Assembly (NCBI GenBank): GCA_902494545.1
Contig: CABUTP010000009.1
Span: 1 to 17,734, forward strand
Reading direction: 5' to 3'
Length of the DNA: 17,734 nt
From: an uncultured Collinsella sp.
Lineage (GTDB): Bacteria > Actinomycetota > Coriobacteriia > Coriobacteriales > Coriobacteriaceae
Shown: positions 1 through 7,189 of the stretch, piece after piece
Numbering within the stretch: the first letter of the stretch is position 1
Layout: each line of letters opens with the position of its first letter
Notes under the pieces: generated by a model
What the model saw: the letters and a program-made list of their open reading frames with translations, nothing else
Databases searched by the model: none
What the model was told of the DNA's origin: nothing
Translations under genes and position numbers: made by a program

Positions 1-42
1 CGGCCGACGCCCCCTGCGGGTGTGAGCGGATTTGACTGCGCG

Positions 43-2259
43 TTACTTGTCGCCGCCGAGCTTGTGTGGCTTGTAGGCGAGGGCATTGACGAGTGCATCG
101 GCGGCGGACTTGACGGCTGCCGGCTGCGGATCGTTGACGTGGTCCTCGGGGTGCACGGGCAGGTCCTTCTTGACCGCATCGTGGATGAGATTGAGGTACT
201 CGGCCACGCCGGTGGCCGACAGGTGCGTGCCGTCGCCGTCAAACAGGTCGTTGCGGTTGGCGCTGTACCCGTACCAGTCGATAACGCGTACATTCTTGTA
301 GCGCGTTGCGGCGTTGGCGATGGCCTGGTTCGTGGACCCGACCCACGGCTGCGGGCTACGCGTGTTTACAAACACGACAATGCGCTGCTCGCCGGCGTCG
401 GCCATGATCGCGTCGACCTGGGCGTCCGTTACCAAACCGTTGGTGCCCAGGGCAAAGACCACGATCTTGCCGGCAAGGTTCTGCTGGATATAGCCCTCAA
501 ATGTCGCGCGGCCCGCATCAAACTGGCGGCCCTTTTCGGCATCGATATGGCTGTGCGGAAACACACCATCAAAGGAATCAACGGCGCGTAGCGACACGGA
601 GTCACCGATCATCAACAGGTCGTAGGAGCCATCGGGGAAGCCGTCGTTGTCCTTGTCGGTGTCATCGGCCGCCTGCTGGTCGGTGGGCGCGGTGTTTTTG
701 GCTTCCTTGTTCAGAACTTCGGCGCCCTCGCCGCTCAGCGCGGACGTCTCGGGCACAAAGATCAGGCCGCCCAGTGCAACGACCAACACGACAGCGCAGG
801 CTGCACAGACAGGGACGTGCGTGCGTGCCCAGTTGGCGGGCGTGGTGGTGCCATCGCGGAATTCGGTGACGGTGCGGCCGAAGGCGCCCTTTCTAAACGG
901 CGTTTCGATAAAGCGATAGGAGCACTCGGCTACGGCGACCACCACAAGTACCTGCAAGATGTACTGCCACCAGGGCGTATCGTTGATGTTGGCGACCGGG
1001 TTCATGAGCAACAGCAGCGGATAGTGCCACAGGTAGATGCTGTACGAGCGCTTGCCAACCCACACGAGCGGCTCGGCGGACAGCGCGCGGGCAACCATTC
1101 CCTGGGGCTGCACGCAGGCCGCGATGACCATGAGCGTGAGGATGGAGCATAACAGCGTGCCGCCGCGATACTGGAACGCGGTATAGCCGTTGGTGAGCGC
1201 GACCATGGCGGCAAGGCCAACCAGACCCACGACGCCCAACACATCGATGGATGCGGGCGAGGACCAAAAGCGCACGAGGGCGCTCGGCTGTGCCGGGGCG
1301 GTCTCGGCTGCTTCGTCGGCCTTCTCGCCAGGTTTGCCCTCGGCGTTCTTGCCGTGCTTGGCGGCGCCAGCCAGGCGATTGAGCCCCAAACGATGTGCGA
1401 GACGCACCGGCGCCAGGTCGCGATCGGGGATAAAGGCCATCCAGGCACCCAGCAGCAGCGAGAACACGCGGGTGTCGGTGCCGTAGTACACGCGGCTGGG
1501 GTCGGCGGCAGGGTTGTAAAGCACCATCATAGCGAGGGCAGATACCGCGGCAAGGCCCAGAACCACGCGGCGCGTGTTGGGCTTGCTCACATGCATGGAT
1601 ACCATGGCAAACAGCAGTGGCGGCCAAATCAGGTAGAACTGTTCCTCGATGGCAAGCGACCAAAAGTGCGTGAGCGGCGAGGGGTCGCCCAGAGCATTGA
1701 AGTACGAGACGTTTTGGGCAATCTGCCACCAGTTGTTGAAGAACAGCAGCGACGGCAGGATGTCGGGGCGCATCTTGGTGAGCATCACGTGGTTAAAGAT
1801 GGTGCACAGCGCGCAGGTCACGAACACTACCGTTACCACGGCGGGGACCAGGCGACGGATGCGGCGAATCCAGAAGCTCTTAAGATCGATGCGGCCGGTC
1901 TTAGCGACCTCGTTGAGCAGCAGGCGCGTGATCAGATAGCCCGAAAGCACAAAGAAGATCGTGACGCCGAGCAGGCCGCCCTGAGTCCACGTGAGGTTGA
2001 GATGATAGAGCACTACCGCGACGACGGCGAGCGTACGCAGACCGTCGAGCGCAGGAATGTAGCGGGACTTGGGGCGAGCGGTCGCCCGTTCTTTTGCAGC
2101 GCTGTTGGTGTGGGTGCCCTTATTGGCGGGCGCGCGATGGGAGCCTGCGGTGTGGCGCGACTCGCCGGTGCGGCGGTCGGCGCGCGGGCGTTCGTGCGGC
2201 GCCTGGTTATCGGGCGCGCGGCGCGGGCCGCGTAGGCTCGATTGTGGGAATTGTTCCAT
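43..2259 (-). CDS. Membrane O-acyltransferase with C-terminal SGNH domain (OatA-like)
   Basis: Predicted 738-residue integral membrane acyltransferase that would move acyl groups across the membrane onto a cell-surface glycan (peptidoglycan or another wall polymer). Residues 1-67 are a basic, Pro/Arg-rich, probably cytoplasmic tail. The Acyl_transf_3 domain begins at RYIPALDGLR (66-75) and carries the conserved histidine H86 in VVLYHL, the SGYLITRLL segment and the family signature SLAIEEQFYLIWP (201-213), with about ten hydrophobic helices following. After a last hydrophobic helix near 487-508 comes an extracellular SGNH/GDSL-like domain with GDS at 552-554 and DGTHL at 676-680, giving a plausible Ser554/Asp676/His679 triad. 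This two-domain plan and length match OatA-type proteins. The start has only a weak ribosome site, so a start inside the basic tail is possible. It diverges from the ribokinase gene. Acceptor and acyl donor cannot be told from sequence. Confidence 0.9.
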   Translation of the reverse strand: MEQFPQSSLRGPRRAPDNQAPHERPRADRRTGESRHTAGSHRAPANKGTHTNSAAKERATARPKSRYIPALDGLRTLAVVAVVLYHLNLTWTQGGLLGVTIFFVLSGYLITRLLLNEVAKTGRIDLKSFWIRRIRRLVPAVVTVVFVTCALCTIFNHVMLTKMRPDILPSLLFFNNWWQIAQNVSYFNALGDPSPLTHFWSLAIEEQFYLIWPPLLFAMVSMHVSKPNTRRVVLGLAAVSALAMMVLYNPAADPSRVYYGTDTRVFSLLLGAWMAFIPDRDLAPVRLAHRLGLNRLAGAAKHGKNAEGKPGEKADEAAETAPAQPSALVRFWSSPASIDVLGVVGLVGLAAMVALTNGYTAFQYRGGTLLCSILTLMVIAACVQPQGMVARALSAEPLVWVGKRSYSIYLWHYPLLLLMNPVANINDTPWWQYILQVLVVVAVAECSYRFIETPFRKGAFGRTVTEFRDGTTTPANWARTHVPVCAACAVVLVVALGGLIFVPETSALSGEGAEVLNKEAKNTAPTDQQAADDTDKDNDGFPDGSYDLLMIGDSVSLRAVDSFDGVFPHSHIDAEKGRQFDAGRATFEGYIQQNLAGKIVVFALGTNGLVTDAQVDAIMADAGEQRIVVFVNTRSPQPWVGSTNQAIANAATRYKNVRVIDWYGYSANRNDLFDGDGTHLSATGVAEYLNLIHDAVKKDLPVHPEDHVNDPQPAAVKSAADALVNALAYKPHKLGGDK

Positions 2260-2352
2260 AAAACATCATCCAATGACGAGAATAATCAGCACATATTCAT
2301 TGTAGCTGCCTGCTCCTGTGAATGCTTGCTGCTGGCGCAAGCTCAAGCGTGC

Positions 2353-2370
2353 GTTCACATCAAAGTGAAC
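2353..2370. promoter_or_regulatory. 18-bp palindrome, candidate operator
   Basis: GTTCACATCAAAGTGAAC has perfect 6-bp arms (2353-2358 and 2365-2370) around a 6-base centre. It covers the -35 box and part of the spacer of the predicted ribokinase promoter and lies in the divergent gap with the acyltransferase gene, so a bound repressor could block transcription. The cognate regulator is not evident in the window. Confidence 0.45.
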
Positions 2371-2382
2371 TAAAGTTATAGA
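2354..2382 (+). promoter_or_regulatory. Predicted sigma70-type promoter of ribokinase/nucleoside hydrolase operon
   Basis: The -35 box TTCACA (2354-2359) matches TTGACA at 5 of 6 bases. A 17-base spacer separates it from the -10 box TATAGA (2377-2382, 4 of 6). Transcription would begin near 2389 and leave a leader of about 70 bases containing three GCGAGAG repeats (2386-2407). Confidence 0.5.
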
Positions 2383-2460
2383 GGTGCGAGAGCGAGAGGC
2401 GCGAGAGCGCACGATCGACGGCCGACGGTGGGCATAAGGCCCGCAGATGAGGAGGTTCCC

Positions 2461-3456
2461 ATGGCAGATCGCGGCATCGTTGCGGTGTTCGGCAGCATGA
2501 ACATGGACCTTTCGGTGGCGTGCGAGCGCATGCCGCGCGCGGGTGAGACCGTCGGTGGCAGCGGTTTTATCACCAACGCCGGTGGCAAGGGCGCTAACCA
2601 GGCCGTTGCCGCCGCGCGCATGGGTGCGCGCACGTGCATGATTGGCGCGGTCGGCCGCGACGCGTTCGGTGCATCGCTCGTGGCGGGGCTCCAAGATGCT
2701 GGCGTGGACTGTGGCTTTGTGGCGCGGCGCGACGACGTGGAGACGGGCACGGCGACCATCATTCGCTGCGAGGGCGACAACCGCATCGTGCTGTCGCCGG
2801 GCGCCAACCATGCGCTTGCGGGCGAGGACGTTGCCTGCGCGCTGGGGCGTCTGGTTGCCGATGAGCTCGACGGAGACGCCAGCGAGATTGCCCCGGCTGT
2901 CGGAAGCGTCTTTATCGCCCAAGGCGAATGTGACCTTGTGGCGACGGCCGAGGCGCTTGTATGCGCTCACGAGCTGGGGTTCTATACGGTCTTTAATCCA
3001 GCGCCTGCTTGCGAGTTGCCTGCGGAGGCCTGGCCTGCGGTCGACTTGGTCTGCCCCAACGAGACTGAGTGCCAGGTGCTGACGGGCATCTTGCCCGCGG
3101 ATGATGCGAGCTGCGTCGCGGCGCTCAATGCCCTGCTCGCCAAGGGTGCCGGAGCTGCGGTCATCACGTTGGGCGGCGCCGGGTCGGTTACGCTCGGCGA
3201 TGACGGCGAGCCGCTGCGCATGCCGGCGCTCTCGAGCACGTTGGTCGATACGACGGCCGCGGGCGATACATTTATCGGTGCGCTTGCCGCGGCTCGTCTG
3301 GAGGGCCTGCCGCTCTTTGAGTGCATGGCGGCGGGTGCACGCGCCTCGGCGGTGACGGTGTCGCGCCTGGGCGCACAGCAGTCGATTCCCACGCGCGCCG
3401 AAGTTGATCGCGTGTTTGATTTAGACGATTTGGTACAAGACGGAGAAGCGGAGTAG
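2461..3456 (+). CDS. rbsK: Ribokinase (PfkB family)
   Basis: Cytoplasmic PfkB-family sugar kinase of 331 residues, expected to phosphorylate D-ribose at O5 with ATP to feed the pentose phosphate pathway. The first PfkB signature GGKGANQAVAAARMG starts at residue 41. The second, TAAGDTF (265-271), carries the catalytic base Asp269 and forms the anion hole. The N-terminal GSMNMDL segment is the usual substrate-binding strand. The ATG at 2461 is chosen because AGGAGG (2450-2455) lies five bases upstream; an in-frame start at 2428 lacks such a site. The stop is four bases before the nucleoside hydrolase ATG, so the pair is an operon in which ribose released from nucleosides could be phosphorylated at once. 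Another PfkB sugar or nucleoside substrate cannot be excluded. Confidence 0.9.
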   Translation: MADRGIVAVFGSMNMDLSVACERMPRAGETVGGSGFITNAGGKGANQAVAAARMGARTCMIGAVGRDAFGASLVAGLQDAGVDCGFVARRDDVETGTATIIRCEGDNRIVLSPGANHALAGEDVACALGRLVADELDGDASEIAPAVGSVFIAQGECDLVATAEALVCAHELGFYTVFNPAPACELPAEAWPAVDLVCPNETECQVLTGILPADDASCVAALNALLAKGAGAAVITLGGAGSVTLGDDGEPLRMPALSSTLVDTTAAGDTFIGALAAARLEGLPLFECMAAGARASAVTVSRLGAQQSIPTRAEVDRVFDLDDLVQDGEAE

Positions 3457-3460
3457 AACA

Positions 3461-4435
3461 ATGGCAATCAAGAAGCTGATCCTTGATCTGGATATGGGTG
3501 TGGATGATGCGATGGCGCTTGCCTATGCCATCGCGAGCTCCGAGGTGGAGCTCGTCGGCATCACCACGTGCTTTGGCAACGTGCGCGTCGACCAGTCGGC
3601 GCATAACTGCCTGGCGGTGCTCGACCTGTTGGGCCGTCCCGAGGTGCCGGTGTACCTGGGTGCCGACCGTCCTCTGCAGGCGACTGAGCCTTATACGCCG
3701 CCGGCGTCCACCGCGCTCATTCACGGTAAGAACGGCATCGGCGGCGCGAGCGTGCCCGCGTCGCCCTACGAGCCGGTGGGGGCGACATCGGCTGATGGCA
3801 ACGCTGCGGTCGATTATCTGATCGATGCCGCGCGCACCTATGGTCCCGATCTGGTCTACGTAGCGACTGGCCCGCTCTCCAACCTGGCGCTCGCCCTGGA
3901 GCGCGATGCGGCGGCGGTGATGTCTATCGGCCGCGTGGTGGTAATGGGCGGTGCCCTGACCGTGCCCGGTAACGTGAGTGCGGGTGCCGAGGCCAACATG
4001 GCAAGCGATCCCGAGGCGGCCGATGCCGTGCTGCGCTCGGGCCGCAAGCTCACCATGGTGGGCCTGGACGTGACGCATCGCGTGGTGCTCACGCGCCGCG
4101 ACATTGCCGGTTGGACGGGCTCGGGCACCATGGCGGGCTGCGCATTTGCTAGCATGGTCGAGCACTACATTGGCTCGTACGAGATGAACGCACCCTACCT
4201 GGGTGGTTGTGCGCTGCACGATCCGTTGGCCGTTGCCGTGGCGATCGACCCCACGCTCGTAGGTGCACTTGGTTGCAACTTGCGCGTCGACCTGCTCGGC
4301 GAGTATCGCGGCCGCACTATCTGCGACGAGCATCGCCTGTCCGACCCCGACAAGAGCGCGCTTGTGGCACTCACCGTGGACGCCCCGCGCTTTCTGTCCG
4401 AGTTCAAGGCGCGCATGGCCCGCATCCTAGGCTAG
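3461..4435 (+). CDS. Inosine-uridine-preferring nucleoside hydrolase family protein
   Basis: Predicted 324-residue N-ribohydrolase splitting nucleosides into base and ribose in the cytoplasm. The N-terminal calcium-binding loop is DLDMGVDDAMAL (9-20), a variant of the family's DTDPGxDD; the aspartates Asp9, Asp11, Asp15 and Asp16 are kept, but Thr and Pro are replaced by Leu and Met. The C-terminal active-site motif LHDP is present with His253 and Asp254. Length is normal for the family. A GGAG site at 3449-3452 overlaps the end of ribokinase, whose stop falls between this site and the ATG, so translation is probably coupled. No nucleoside transporter lies beside the pair. Base preference (purine or pyrimidine) cannot be assigned. 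Confidence 0.9.
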   Translation: MAIKKLILDLDMGVDDAMALAYAIASSEVELVGITTCFGNVRVDQSAHNCLAVLDLLGRPEVPVYLGADRPLQATEPYTPPASTALIHGKNGIGGASVPASPYEPVGATSADGNAAVDYLIDAARTYGPDLVYVATGPLSNLALALERDAAAVMSIGRVVVMGGALTVPGNVSAGAEANMASDPEAADAVLRSGRKLTMVGLDVTHRVVLTRRDIAGWTGSGTMAGCAFASMVEHYIGSYEMNAPYLGGCALHDPLAVAVAIDPTLVGALGCNLRVDLLGEYRGRTICDEHRLSDPDKSALVALTVDAPRFLSEFKARMARILG

Positions 4436-4464
4436 GCTCGGGATCGAAGCACGCCCATCTGCTC

Positions 4465-4504
4465 GATGTGGCCGCTGGCGGGCCGACATCTACCGTTCGC
4501 CAGC
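4465..4504 (+). other. Overlapping hairpins after nucleoside hydrolase, no U-tract
   Basis: Two mutually exclusive stems share this stretch: GATGT-GGCC (4465-4473) with GGCC-ACATC (4481-4490, one bulge), and GCTGGCG (4474-4480) with CGCCAGC (4498-4504). No T-run follows, so this is not a convincing intrinsic terminator, though it is the only candidate end for the upstream operon. Confidence 0.3.
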
Positions 4505-4532
4505 CCGATGGTCCCCGGGGCGGGGAGAGCGC

Positions 4533-4538
4533 TATAAT
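4533..4538 (+). promoter_or_regulatory. -10 box of licT operon promoter
   Basis: A perfect TATAAT lies 15 bases before the first RAT-like site, so the transcript would start just upstream of the antiterminator target, as in other BglG-regulated operons. No good -35 box is visible at 16-18 bases upstream. Confidence 0.55.
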
Positions 4539-4552
4539 GCATTCTGCATCTT

Positions 4553-4582
4553 GGATTGTTACTCCTGTGTGGAGGCATGCCC
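4553..4582 (+). promoter_or_regulatory. RAT site 1 (ribonucleic antiterminator target of LicT/BglG family)
   Basis: The sequence fits the known RAT plan: GG, then ATTGTTAC, an apical stem TCC/GGA with loop TGTGT (4563-4573), then the asymmetric loop GGCATGC, and closing CC (4581-4582). The 5' decamer GGATTGTTAC is the classic sac/bgl form. The LicT-type protein encoded just downstream is the expected ligand. Confidence 0.8.
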
Positions 4583-4598
4583 AAGAGCAATACAACAC

Positions 4599-4621
4599 GG
4601 ATTGTTACGTAAGGCATGACC
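4599..4621 (+). promoter_or_regulatory. RAT-like site 2, short form overlapping the terminator
   Basis: The decamer GGATTGTTAC recurs at 4599-4608, followed by GTAA, then GGCATGA and CC. The usual three-pair apical stem is absent; C4608 and G4613 could close a GUAA (GNRA-type) tetraloop instead. Its 3' half overlaps the 5' arm of the terminator (4611-4619), so folding of this site would exclude the terminator. Confidence 0.6.
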
Positions 4622-4655
4622 GCAATAGCACTGCTATTGGCTATCATGCCTTTTT
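4611..4655 (+). terminator. Leader terminator of the licT-bgl operon
   Basis: Perfect 9-bp arms AAGGCATGA (4611-4619) and TCATGCCTT (4644-4652) enclose an inner perfect 7-bp hairpin, CAATAGC (4623-4629) with GCTATTG (4633-4639). Five T residues (4651-4655) follow. Its 5' arm overlaps RAT-like site 2, the arrangement expected for protein-controlled antitermination. Confidence 0.8.
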
Positions 4656-4684
4656 CTGTGAGTGTTCTTGAAAGGAGGTTCACC

Positions 4685-5524
4685 ATGCTTGCAATTAAAA
4701 AGCTTAACAACAACGCGGTTCTTTGCCGTGACGGACAGGGGCGAGATGTCATCGCCATGGGCAGGGGCGTCGGTTTCGGCGGAGATTTTCCTCGAGAGCT
4801 CCCTCTTTCTAAAATCGAGCATACGTTTTACGACATTGATCCTAAAGGACAAGATGTCATGAGGGATCTTCCCTCGGATATCGTGATGTTTGCGGCGAAA
4901 GTTATGGACATCGTTGCCAACGAACTGCCCTACGACCTCTCGACCAATGCGACGCTGTTCATGGCTGATCACCTGTCGTTTGCCGTTGCGCGAGCCCAAA
5001 AGGGGGTCCGCATCGCGATGCCTCTTGCCTATGAAGTGCGGGAGACGTATCCGAAGGAATACAAGGCTGCCCAGTTTATCGTCATGCGACTCGAGAAGGA
5101 GCTCGGAGAGCGGCTTCCCAAGGATGAGATTGCCAGTATTGCGATGAATCTCGTGAACGCACGGGTTGTTGAAGCCGTCAAAGCCACGGCCGAGCCCGCA
5201 AAGCAGTTCGACGATATGCTCGAGGACGTTATCGAGATTCTCGAAAGCGATTTCCGCATTATTGTCGACCGCGATTCCTTTGATTTCACCCGCTTCGCCA
5301 CGCATCTGCGGTACCTGTTCAAGCGCATTCAAGCCGGCGAGTCGCTGAACAGCGCCAACATGCAGATGTACAAGAACTTTCGTGAGGAGTTTCCGCAGTT
5401 GGCAGAGTGCGTGAAGCATATCGGTTCCTATTGTCGTGAAACGTGGGACGCCACGCTCTCCGAGGAGGAGGAACTCTATCTGATGATCCATCTCAACCGG
5501 ATCATCTCCAAAAAAGGATTGTAA
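4685..5524 (+). CDS. licT: BglG/LicT-family transcriptional antiterminator
   Basis: RNA-binding antiterminator of 279 residues, the family's normal length. It should bind the RAT sites upstream of its own gene and prevent termination when beta-glucosides are available. Residues 1-55 form the CAT RNA-binding domain, followed by PRD1 (about 65-170) and PRD2 (about 171-279), the domains phosphorylated by PTS proteins. Expected histidines His96 (DHLSFA), His207 (ATHLRY) and His269 (MIHLNR) are present. The second PRD1 histidine appears replaced by Asn155 in IAMNLVNA. The start at 4685 is set by AAAGGAGGT (4671-4679), five bases upstream, and by the fit of MLAIKKLNNNAVL to the CAT domain. It is followed by the PTS permease with a 70-base gap and no visible terminator, so licT-permease-glucosidase is one operon. 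Confidence 0.93.
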   Translation: MLAIKKLNNNAVLCRDGQGRDVIAMGRGVGFGGDFPRELPLSKIEHTFYDIDPKGQDVMRDLPSDIVMFAAKVMDIVANELPYDLSTNATLFMADHLSFAVARAQKGVRIAMPLAYEVRETYPKEYKAAQFIVMRLEKELGERLPKDEIASIAMNLVNARVVEAVKATAEPAKQFDDMLEDVIEILESDFRIIVDRDSFDFTRFATHLRYLFKRIQAGESLNSANMQMYKNFREEFPQLAECVKHIGSYCRETWDATLSEEEELYLMIHLNRIISKKGL

Positions 5525-5594
5525 CCCGTAGCCATTCGGGGCATGACCTTTGCCGATTCGAACAGTAAGCCAAGATTGTGCAAAGGAGCCAATG

Positions 5595-7043
5595 ATGGCA
5601 AATTACAAAAAGGTGGCAGAGCAGATTCTCTCCACTGTGGGCGGGGCGGAAAACGTGGCTTCGGTTACGCATTGCATGACGCGCCTGCGCTTCAACCTCA
5701 AGGATGAAAGCCTCTCGAATGATGAGAAGCTTGAGGACATCTCGTCTATCATCAGCGTCGTGCACGCCGGAGGGCAGGTGCAGCTGGTGGTCGGGCCCAC
5801 GGTCGACAAGGTCTACGACGAGGTTTGTAAGCAGGGCGGATTCGAGGTCACGGTATCGATTGACGAGGAACTCGATGGCCCTCAGCTTAGCTGGAAGGAG
5901 CGCTTGGCGCCCAAGCACCTCTTCAATCAGCTGCTCGATGCCGTGAGCGGCGCTATCACCCCGATCCTTCCGATCTTTTGTGTCGCCGGTATCTTCAAGA
6001 TGCTCGTTATTCTGTTTGGGCCCGAAGGCGCCGGTTTTATGTCCGAAACGAGCGACCTGTATCGGATCCTTTCCCTGGTGGGCGATGCGGCGTATTACTA
6101 CTTCCCGGTGTTTGCCGCCTATAGCTCGGCTAAGAAGTTCAAAACGAGTCCTGTGCTGGCACTGCTCATCGCTGTTGTGATGATTTATCCCGACATGCTC
6201 GCTATTGTTGAGGACGGAAAGCCTTTCAGCGTCTTCGGCATCCCCATGCAGCTCGTCAACTACACCCAGGCTGTTCTTCCGGTCATCTTGATCACCTGGG
6301 CCCAGTCCTATGTTGAGCGCTTCTTTAAGAAGATCTCGCCTGATGTGTTGCGCATTCTGATCGTACCCGTGGGTACGGTGCTCGTGATGTTGCCGGTCGC
6401 GCTGTGCCTCTGCGGCCCTGCCGTCCAATTTGTCATGGGCCTTGTGGCCGATTTCATCATTTGGCTCGCCTCTGTTGCCGGTCCCGCTGCGACCGCGGTT
6501 ATCGGCGCATTCTGGAATCTGATCATCGCCACCGGCATGCACGTGCCGATCTATACCGCCATATTGCCCGCCGCGCTCCAGAACGGTTACGACGCCATCT
6601 TATACCCCGCCACCGCGGTTGTAGCCTACACCACGCTTGCCATCGCGCTCGCCTATGGCCTGCGCGCTAAGGGCAAGGAGAGTCGAGCCACGGGCTGGAA
6701 CTTGTTCATCACCTATGCCTTCGGTCGCGTGAGTGAGCCCATCATCTACGGCATCCTGTTTCGCGACAAGAAGGCTCTTGCCTGGAACATGATTGGTGGT
6801 GCTGTCGGTGGTCTGCTGGCAAGCCTTCTTCATGCCAACGTCTATATCTTCACTGGCGTTGGTTTCCCATGGATGAACGTGCTCATGTTTGCTCAGGATA
6901 TCATCCCTGGCACCATCGGGTGTCTTGCTGGCAGTGCCGTGACGTTTGCGTTGGCGATGATTTTTGGATTTGAAGGACAGGAGAAGATGCCGTTGAAGTC
7001 CAAGAGCGGCGATTCTGAGGCCGTTGAATCCGTCGAGGCATAA
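5595..7043 (+). CDS. bglP: PTS beta-glucoside-type permease, IIBC domains
   Basis: Membrane permease of 482 residues that would import and phosphorylate a beta-glucoside. The N-terminal IIB domain has the phosphorylated cysteine Cys27 in SVTHCMTRLRF; the IIC domain with about ten hydrophobic helices starts near residue 105 and contains the SEPIIYG substrate-site motif (GxxEPxIYG-like). The chain ends after helix and a short acidic tail near FEGQEKMPLK; the IIA domain that usually follows in BglF/BglP is absent, so a IIA protein encoded elsewhere must donate phosphate. AAAGGAG (5582-5588) precedes two adjacent in-frame ATGs (5592 and 5595); 5595 gives the better spacing. Context with a LicT regulator and a GH1 phospho-glucosidase supports an aryl- or disaccharide beta-glucoside substrate. 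Confidence 0.9.
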   Translation: MANYKKVAEQILSTVGGAENVASVTHCMTRLRFNLKDESLSNDEKLEDISSIISVVHAGGQVQLVVGPTVDKVYDEVCKQGGFEVTVSIDEELDGPQLSWKERLAPKHLFNQLLDAVSGAITPILPIFCVAGIFKMLVILFGPEGAGFMSETSDLYRILSLVGDAAYYYFPVFAAYSSAKKFKTSPVLALLIAVVMIYPDMLAIVEDGKPFSVFGIPMQLVNYTQAVLPVILITWAQSYVERFFKKISPDVLRILIVPVGTVLVMLPVALCLCGPAVQFVMGLVADFIIWLASVAGPAATAVIGAFWNLIIATGMHVPIYTAILPAALQNGYDAILYPATAVVAYTTLAIALAYGLRAKGKESRATGWNLFITYAFGRVSEPIIYGILFRDKKALAWNMIGGAVGGLLASLLHANVYIFTGVGFPWMNVLMFAQDIIPGTIGCLAGSAVTFALAMIFGFEGQEKMPLKSKSGDSEAVESVEA

Positions 7044-7071
7044 GAGGCTACTACACAAATATGCTCCCCAG

Positions 7072-7106
7072 CCGTTGCGCGGTCCGACCCCTTGGCCGCG
7101 CAACGG
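7072..7106 (+). repeat. Strong inverted repeat between permease and glucosidase genes
   Basis: CCGTTGCGCGG (7072-7082) and CCGCGCAACGG (7096-7106) are perfect 11-bp arms; a wobble and one more pair extend the stem to 13. No T-run follows. Further partial copies of the left arm lie downstream: GTTGCGCGG (7116-7124) and CCGTTGCG (7137-7144), which could compete for pairing. An RNA stability or processing role within the operon is plausible but unproven. Confidence 0.6.
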
Positions 7107-7189
7107 TACTGTGCTGTTGCGCGGCACTTGCCGAGTCCGTTGCGTTCGACAGTGTGGGCCGGGAATTTGATAGAAAGGACGACACCATA

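Noticed and set aside
1354..2235. Long plus-strand frame opposite the acyltransferase
   Set aside because: The minus strand encodes clear Acyl_transf_3 and SGNH motifs; the opposite frame is Arg/Gly-rich without motifs.
3272..4333. 353-codon minus-strand frame across ribokinase and nucleoside hydrolase
   Set aside because: It spans the junction of two recognisable genes on the other strand and has no domain or ribosome site.
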